Assembly: GCA_036518955.1 (NCBI GenBank)
Contig: DATDMG010000291.1
Span: forward strand, 1-6,871
From: DATDMG01 sp036518955
GTDB lineage: Bacteria; Actinomycetota; Actinomycetes; Actinomycetales; Kineosporiaceae
Length of the DNA: 6,871 bases
Direction of reading: 5' to 3'
How positions within the stretch are numbered: the stretch's first letter is position 1; each line of letters starts with the position of its first letter. The notes below the pieces were generated by a model. That model was given only the letters and a program-made list of their open reading frames with translations. It ran no database searches and had not been told where the DNA came from. Of this stretch, positions 1-6,800 are shown in pieces. The position numbers and the translations under genes were made by a program.

Positions 1-842
1 CGGTGCGGTACGTGGACGCCGCGCACTGGTCCCACCAGCGGCTGCTCGGCGGCGCGGAGCGCGCGGACGAGCAGTACTGGCGGCGCCGGCTCGCCGCACC
101 GCCGCCGCCACTCGCCCTGCCGACCGACCGGCCGCGCGGAGCCCGGCGCGCGACCCGCGGCGCGGTGGTCCGCCGTGACGTCGACCGGGACTGGGCCCAG
201 CGCCTGAGACGCCGGGCCCGGGAGCAGGAGACCACCGAGTTCGCGGTCGTGGCGGCCGCCTACGCGGCCACCCTGTACCGGCTCACCGGCCAGTCCACCT
301 TCGGGATCGGCGCTCCGGCCAGCGGGCGGACCCACCCCGACCTCGAGGACGTCATCGGGATGTTCGTCAGCACGGTATGTCTGGACCTGCAGGTGGATCC
401 CGGGATGCGGCTGCTCGACCTGCTCGCCCGGACCGACGCGCGGACCCGAGGCGCGCTGGCCCACCAGCACCTGCCCTTCGAGCAGGTGGTGCACCAACTC
501 GGCGTCCGGCCCGATCCCGGCCGCACCCCGCTGTTCGAGGCCTTCATCGCCCTCCAGACCATCGACTTCTACGCCTTCCACCGGGACGGGCTCGACGTGT
601 CCGTCGAGGTGCTGAACCCCGGTACCACCAGGTTCGACCTCAACCTGCAGATCTACCGCAGGCCGGAGCGCCTGGTGCTGGACCTGGAGTACGCCACCGA
701 GCTGTTCGAGCGGTCCTCCGCCGAGCACATCCTCGACCTGTACCTGGCCACCGCCGCCGAGCTGCTGGACGACCCCTCGCAGCCGGTACGCCGGGTGGCC
801 GTCGCCACGGGTGCGGACCCGATGAGCGACTTCGACTTCTGA
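1..842 (+). CDS. NRPS subunit 1, 3' end: C-terminal half of a terminal condensation domain (5' partial)
   Basis: This is the end of a peptide synthetase that makes an amide bond between carrier-bound aminoacyl groups in the cytoplasm. The frame is open from the left edge (codons in register with base 3), so the GTG at base 3 is an internal Val, not a start. Visible motifs, numbered from base 3: C4-like YVDAAHW (residues 3-9), C5-like IGMFVST (118-124), C6-like HQHLPFEQV (154-162), then RPDPGRTPLF matching C7. This is the acceptor-side lobe of a normal C domain, LCL-like in motif style. The N-lobe with HHxxxDG lies outside, so activity cannot be judged. The protein ends soon after the C domain with an acidic tail (DPMSDFDF) and has no A, PCP or TE after it. 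It could be a free-standing C protein or the end of a multimodular synthetase. The stop is 11 bases before the next gene, so the two are probably one operon. Confidence 0.93.
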   Translation, partial: VRYVDAAHWSHQRLLGGAERADEQYWRRRLAAPPPPLALPTDRPRGARRATRGAVVRRDVDRDWAQRLRRRAREQETTEFAVVAAAYAATLYRLTGQSTFGIGAPASGRTHPDLEDVIGMFVSTVCLDLQVDPGMRLLDLLARTDARTRGALAHQHLPFEQVVHQLGVRPDPGRTPLFEAFIALQTIDFYAFHRDGLDVSVEVLNPGTTRFDLNLQIYRRPERLVLDLEYATELFERSSAEHILDLYLATAAELLDDPSQPVRRVAVATGADPMSDFDF

Positions 843-848
843 GGAGAG
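841..848 (+). promoter_or_regulatory. Ribosome binding site of NRPS subunit 2
   Basis: A purine-rich GAGGAGAG overlaps the TGA stop of subunit 1 (840-842) and lies five bases before the GTG at 854. This is good Shine-Dalgarno spacing and supports GTG as the start. The next in-frame ATG at 863 is about 16 bases from GGAG, which is too far. The overlap with the upstream stop suggests translational coupling of the two subunits. I infer the site from sequence alone. Confidence 0.75.
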
Positions 849-853
849 CCCCC

Positions 854-3800
854 GTGACGACGATGGTGCAACTGCACCATGCCCTGAACGAGTACCCCCG
901 ACAGGCGGAGTTCTGGCGTGCCCTGATCGACCGGAACCCGGAACCCACCGTGGTCAGGCGCGACTGGCTCGGCGGCCTGCCCGAGGGGCCGGTCCGGTGC
1001 TGCCGGCGGCCCATGGACGATCCGGCCCGGGCGGCGGCACGCCGGCTGACCCGGGGGGACCGGGACCTGGAGCTCGTCCTGCACCTGTGCGTGCTCGGCG
1101 TCGTCGCGGCCCGGGCGACCGACGGGGACACCGTCTGGGTGCTCGCGGCCACCCCCGGCGGCTCTCTCCCCGTTCTGGTGACGACGGGTGGGGAGACCAC
1201 GGTCCGGGCGCTGCTGTCGCGGACCCGCAACACCTATCTGGCGGCGTCCCGCTCCCGCGACGTGCCTGTCCAGGCCCTGTTCGACGACGCAGGGCTCGTG
1301 CCGAGCGACCTGCTGCTCAGCGTCGACAGCGATGCGGGTGCCCCCGGTCCGGACGCCGATCGGCCCACCCCTGCACTGCGGCTGCGGGTCCGCCCCGGCG
1401 ACGGCAGCATCGAGCTGCACTACCGTGCCGACCTGTTCACCGAGACCACCGCGGACCGGCTGCTGGCGACGTACGTGCGGGTGCACGCCGCCCTGGTCGC
1501 CGACGTCGAGTCGCCCGTGGCACCGCTGCTGGCGGCGGACGACGAGGACCGCGCCGCCCTGGCCCGGTTCAACGGCACCGCGTTCACCCACCCGCCGTTC
1601 GCCCCGAGGTCGGGCCAGGGCGACCGCCCGACGCCGTCCCCGGCTCCGCAGGACCCGGCACCGCAGGACGCGCTCGACGTGCCGCTGTACCGGTTCCTGG
1701 AACGACAGGCGCTGCTCACCCCCGATCGGGTCGCGCTGGTCGACGACGGCACCACCGTCGGCGCGCTGAACCGCAGTGCCAACCGCATCGCCCACCGACT
1801 GGTGGCGTCGGGGGTGCGTCCGGGCACCGTGGTCGGCGTGTGCCTGCCCCGCTCCGTCAGGTCCCTGACGGCCATGTACGGCGTACTCAAGGCGGGCGGA
1901 GCCTATCTGCCGATCGACCCGACGCTGCCGCAGGCCCGGATCGCCTACCTGATCGAGCACAGCGGCGCGACGACGGTGGTCGGGGACGGCGGCACGCGTG
2001 CGCTGATGGGGCCCGAGGTCGAATTCCTGGACCTGAGCGGGCCCGAGGTGCTCAGCCAGCCGGACGGCGACCCACAGGTCGAGGTCGGTCCCGGTGACCT
2101 GGCCTACGTCATCTACACCTCGGGGTCCACCGGTCGCCCCAAGGGCGTGATGATCGAGCACCGGGCGATCGTCAACCGGCTGCTGTGGATGCAGCGCCGG
2201 TTCCCGCTCGGGCCGGATGACGTCATCCTGCACAAGACGCCGATCACCTTCGACGTGTCGGTGTGGGAGATCTTCTGGTGGTCGCTGGCCGGGTGCGCGG
2301 TGGCCGTGCTGCCCTCCGGGCAGGAGAAGAACCCCGAGCAGGTCGCCGAGCGGATCGCCGCCGCCGGGGTCACGACGATGCACTTCGTGCCCTCCATGCT
2401 GCAGGCGTTCCTGCAGTACCTGTCTGCCACCGGGACCGGCGCCGACCTGGGCACGCTGCGTCGCGTGATCGCCAGTGGGGAGGCCCTCACCCCTGCCCAG
2501 GTGGCTGGCTTCGCGCAGGTGCTCCCCGGTACGGCGCTGGCCAATCTCTACGGCCCGACCGAGGCCGCGGTGGACGTCTCCTGGTTCGACTGTGCGGACG
2601 CCGACCCCCGCCGATCGGTGCCGATCGGGAGCCCGATCGACAACATCCGGCTGCACGTGCTCACCCGTGCCGGTACCACCGCCCCGATCGGCACCCCGGG
2701 CGAGCTGTGCATCGCCGGTGTCGGCCTGGCCCGCGGCTACCGGAACGCGCCCGACCTCACCGCGGAGCGGTTCGGGCCGCACCCCGAGGTGCCCGACGAG
2801 CGGATCTACCGCACTGGTGACCTGGCACGATGGCTGCCCGACGGGACGATCGAGTACCTCGGCCGGATCGACAACCAGGTGAAGATCCGCGGCTACCGGA
2901 TCGAGCTCGGGGAGATCGAGCACGTCGCACTGCGCGACCCCGGCATCGTCGAGTGCGCGGTGGCGGCGGTCGAGGACGGCACCGGGGACCGGGTCCTGTG
3001 CGCCTACCTGGTCGTGGCCGAGGACTACGCCGAGGCCCGGTTGAAGCGGCTGCTCGAGGAACAACTACCGGCGTACATGGTGCCGCGGTTCCTGGTCACC
3101 GTGCCCGAGATCCCCACCAGCCACAACGGGAAGCGGGACCTGAGGGGGCTGCCGCGCCCCGGCCGCACGCCGTCCGTCACCGAGCACGTCACCCCCCGCA
3201 CCCGGATCGAGAAGGAGCTCGCGGCGATCTGGGAGGAGGCACTGGGCGTGGCCGGGGTAGGCGTCACGGACGACTTCTTCAGCCTCGGCGGCGACTCGAT
3301 CAAATTCATCCGGGTACTCGCCGCGTCCCGGGCGGCCGGCCTGTCCTTCTCGTTCCAGGACCTGTTCGCGCACCCGGTGATCAGTGAGCTGGCCGGCGTG
3401 GTGACCACGACCGACCAGGGATCGCGTCGGCACGGCACGCCGCCGTTCTCCCTGCTCGACCCTGTCGACCGGGACCGGCTGCCGGTCGGGGCCGAGGACG
3501 CCTACCCGCTGAGCGCGCTGCAGGCGGGACTGCTGTTCGAGACGGTGCGACGGGCCGAACCCGGCCTCTACCACGACGTGGCCAGCTACCACGTTCCCGG
3601 CACGGTGGACCTGACGGCCTTCCGGACGGCCCTGGCCGCGGTCGTCGCCCATCACCCGGTGCTGCGCACCTCCTTCCACCTGCGGGGCTACTCGGGGCCG
3701 CTGCAGATCGTGCACCGGCAGGTTCCCCTGCCGTTCCAGGTCGTGGACCTGTCCGGTGCCACCGAGGCCGAACAGGACGCGGCCCTGGACCGGTTCCACG

Positions 3801-6800
3801 ACGGTGAGCTGGCCACCGGCTTCCAGGACGGCAGGACCGACCTGGTGCGGGTGCACCTGCACCTGCTCGGGACGCGCGGCTACGTGTACAGCCTCAGCTA
3901 CCACGCGGCCCTGCTGGACGGCTGGAGCGTCGGAACCCTCAACCGGGACCTGTTCGAGGGCTACCTGACGGTCCTGGACGGCGGCCGGCCCCACCTGCCG
4001 TCCACCGGGGTCTCCTACCCGGACTTCCTGCGGCTCGAGCAGGAGGCCCAGCGGTCACCGGAGCAGCGACAGTTCTGGGCCGAGCAGTTGGCGGGAGCGC
4101 AGGTGTGCCGGATCCCCGCGGTCGAGCGGCCCCCCGCCTCCGCCGCCGCGGGCGTGGTCTTCCACGACGTGCCGGTGCCCGCGGAGGTGTCCACCGGCAT
4201 CCGGCGACTGGCCGAGCGCCTTCGCGTCCCGGTCAAGTCCGTGCTGATGGCCGCGCACCTCGTCGTGCTGGGGCTCGTCTGCGGCAGCGACGACGTCGTC
4301 ACCGGGTACGAGCACAGCGGACGTCCGGAGGAACTGGGCGGGGAGAACCTCGTGGCGCAGTTCCTCAACACCATCCCGTTCCGGGTGCCGGCGCTGTCCG
4401 GGAGCTGGGAGGAGATCGTCCGATCGGTCTACCGGACGGAGCTGGACCTGCTGCCGTACCGCCGCTACCCGATCGCCGACATCACCCGGCACCGCGAGGG
4501 ACGGCAGACCCCCTTCGAGGTGGTCTTCAACTTCACCCACTTCCATGTGCTGAAGGACCTCAGCCGGGGTCGTGGATTCGAGCTGGTGCGCTCCCGGATC
4601 ACCTCCCGCACGGAGTTCCCGTTCCGGGCCGAGTTCTGGCAGGACGCGCTCACCGACGACGTCGGGCTGGCCCTGCACTACGACCAGCGGCGCTACCACC
4701 CCGACCAGATCGGCAGGCTCGCGGGTTACTACGCCCGTGCGCTCCGGGCCCTGGCCCTGGAGCCCGGAGCCGACCACCGTGCCGGGTCTCTCCTGGACGC
4801 CGGGGAGCTGCGTCTGCTGACGGAGGCGTTCCCTGGTCCCCGCCGTGACCTGCCTGCCGGGTCGGTGCTCGACGCCGTGGCGGCAACGGTCGACCGGGTG
4901 CCTGATGCGCTGGCCCTGCGTGCCGGGTCGACGCAACTGACCTACCGTGAGCTGGACCGGGCGGCCGACGCCGTGACCGGCCTGCTGCGCTCGGCCGGGG
5001 TGGGCCGCGGTGACGTCGTCGCGCTGGCGATGGACCGCGGGCTGCCCTGGGCGGTCGGTGTGCTGGCGGTGCTGCGTTGCGGCGCGGTCTACCTGCCGCT
5101 GGATCTGACCGTCCCGCCGGCGCGGACCGCCGGAATGGTCGCGCGCAGTGGCTGCGGCCACGTGCTGACCACCGTCCCGCCGTCCGACCCGGCGGTGTCC
5201 GGGCTGGCGGCGCGTCTGATCCATCTCCAGGACGCGCACCTGCGCCCCCCCGAGCGGGTCGGCGTCCCGCCGGCGGCCGCCGTGGAGGGCGTGGGCCCGG
5301 ACGACCCGGCCTATGTGATCTTCACCTCGGGGTCGACCGGCGAGCCCAAGGGTGCGTTGATCCACCACCGCGGGTTGCTCAACCACCTGACGGCCAAGGT
5401 GGATGACCTGGGGCTGACGGCCCAGGACCGCGTCGCCCAGGTCGCCGGACAGTCCTTCGATATCTCGGTATGGCAGCTGCTGGCGGCGTGGCTGGTCGGC
5501 GGCTGCACCGTGGTGTTCGACCAGGATGTGGTGACGGACCCGCGGTCGTTCCTCGCCACGGTCGCGCAGGAACGGATCAGTGTGCTCGAGGTGGTGCCGT
5601 CGTACCTGGACGCCCTGCTCACCGAGATCGACGCCAGGCCGGTCGAGCTGCCGACCCTGCGCTGGTCGCTGGTGACCGGCGAGGCGTTGCCGCCCCGTCT
5701 CACCCAGCGCTGGTTCTCCCGGTTCCGGGTGCCGCTGGTGAACGCCTACGGGCCGACGGAGGTGTCGGACGACGTCACCCACCACGTCCTGACCGAGCCG
5801 GCGCAGGGGGACCGGACCCCCGTCGGTCGGGCGATCGCCAACACCGGCCTGTACGTCCTGCGTAGCGACGGCAGGTTCGCGCCGATCGGTAGCTACGGGG
5901 AGGTCTGGGTGACGGGCACCGGAGTGGGCCTGGGGTACGTCAACGATCCCGAGCGCACCGCGGCGGCGTTCCGGCCGAACACCCTCGACGACCGCTCCCG
6001 GTCGATGTACCGCACCGGCGACATCGGCCGGTGGCTGCCCGGCGGCGTCCTCGACTGCGCCGGCCGGGTCGATCACCAGGTCAAGCTACGCGGCTTCCGG
6101 GTGGAGCTGAGCGAGATCGAGGCCGCTCTGACCCGGCTCGACGGCGTCGACCAGGCCGTGGTGGTGCTGGTGGGCGGCGGCTCCGGGGTCCGGCTGGTGG
6201 CTCACCTGACCGGCCCCGGAAAGGTCGATCCGGACGGCGTCCGCACCGATCTTGCCCGGTCCCTGCCGGCGTACATGCTGCCCGACGTGGTGGTGCACCG
6301 GCCCGAGCTGCCGCTGACCCGCAACGGCAAGGTCGACCGCGCGGCACTGGTCGCCGAGGCCGTCGAGGAACCGGTCCGCCCGCCCGTGCAGCAGGCCGGG
6401 GACGACCGCGAGCGGGCCGTCGTCCAGGCGTTCGCGACCGTGCTGGACCTGCCGGTCGACACGATCGGCGTCCACGACGGGTTCTTCGACCTGGGGGGCC
6501 ACTCGCTGGGCGCGATGCGGGTGGCGACCCTGGTGGGTGTGGGCGTGCGGGACCTGCTGAACCGGCCCACCGCGTACCGCCTCGCTGAGCTGCTGGCCGG
6601 CCCCGGTGACGGCGTCCGCTCCGGCGCCGGGCGGGACCTGCTGGTCGACCTCGGCCAGGGCCGGGACGGCGACGCGCCGGTGACCCTGGTGTGCGTGCCG
6701 TTCGCCGGGGGAGGGGCGGTGAGCTACCTGCCGCTGGCCCGGGCCCTGCGCGGGCGTGGCCGCGCGGTGCGGGTGCTCGGCGTCGACCTGCCCGGTCGGG

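Noticed and set aside
3..5. GTG at the left edge as a true start codon
   Set aside because: The translation begins in the middle of a C domain at the C4 motif, so the gene continues upstream.
863..865. ATG as start of subunit 2
   Set aside because: In frame, but about 16 bases from the Shine-Dalgarno core; GTG 854 has the better spacing.
997..2097. 366-codon + strand frame, and later ones at 2263-2820, 2830-3387, 4105-4848 and 6031-6588
   Set aside because: These are in another register of the same strand, rich in Arg, Gly, Pro and Ala. The register of GTG 854 gives continuous NRPS motifs from start to end, so these are shadows.
653..3064. 803-codon open frame on the minus strand
   Set aside because: It lies opposite the NRPS frames. 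Its translation is dominated by Arg, Gly, His, Gln, Pro and Asp, has no recognisable domain and spans the boundary between two real genes. Long antisense frames are expected in very GC-rich coding DNA.
3404..3502. Hidden epimerase domain after the LGGDSI carrier
   Set aside because: Only about 33 residues separate PCP1 from C2, and C2 has the C-domain motifs, including FLNT and PYRRYP, rather than epimerase motifs.
3650..3655. His-His pair at residues 933-934 as the missing C2 active site
   Set aside because: It belongs to the upstream C2 motif (HHPVLRTSF), is not followed by xxxDG and aligns to the usual R/HHPxLRT.
4055..6076. 673-codon open frame on the minus strand
   Set aside because: Same situation: antisense to C2 and A2, with low-complexity Arg/Gly/Gln/His composition and no domain.
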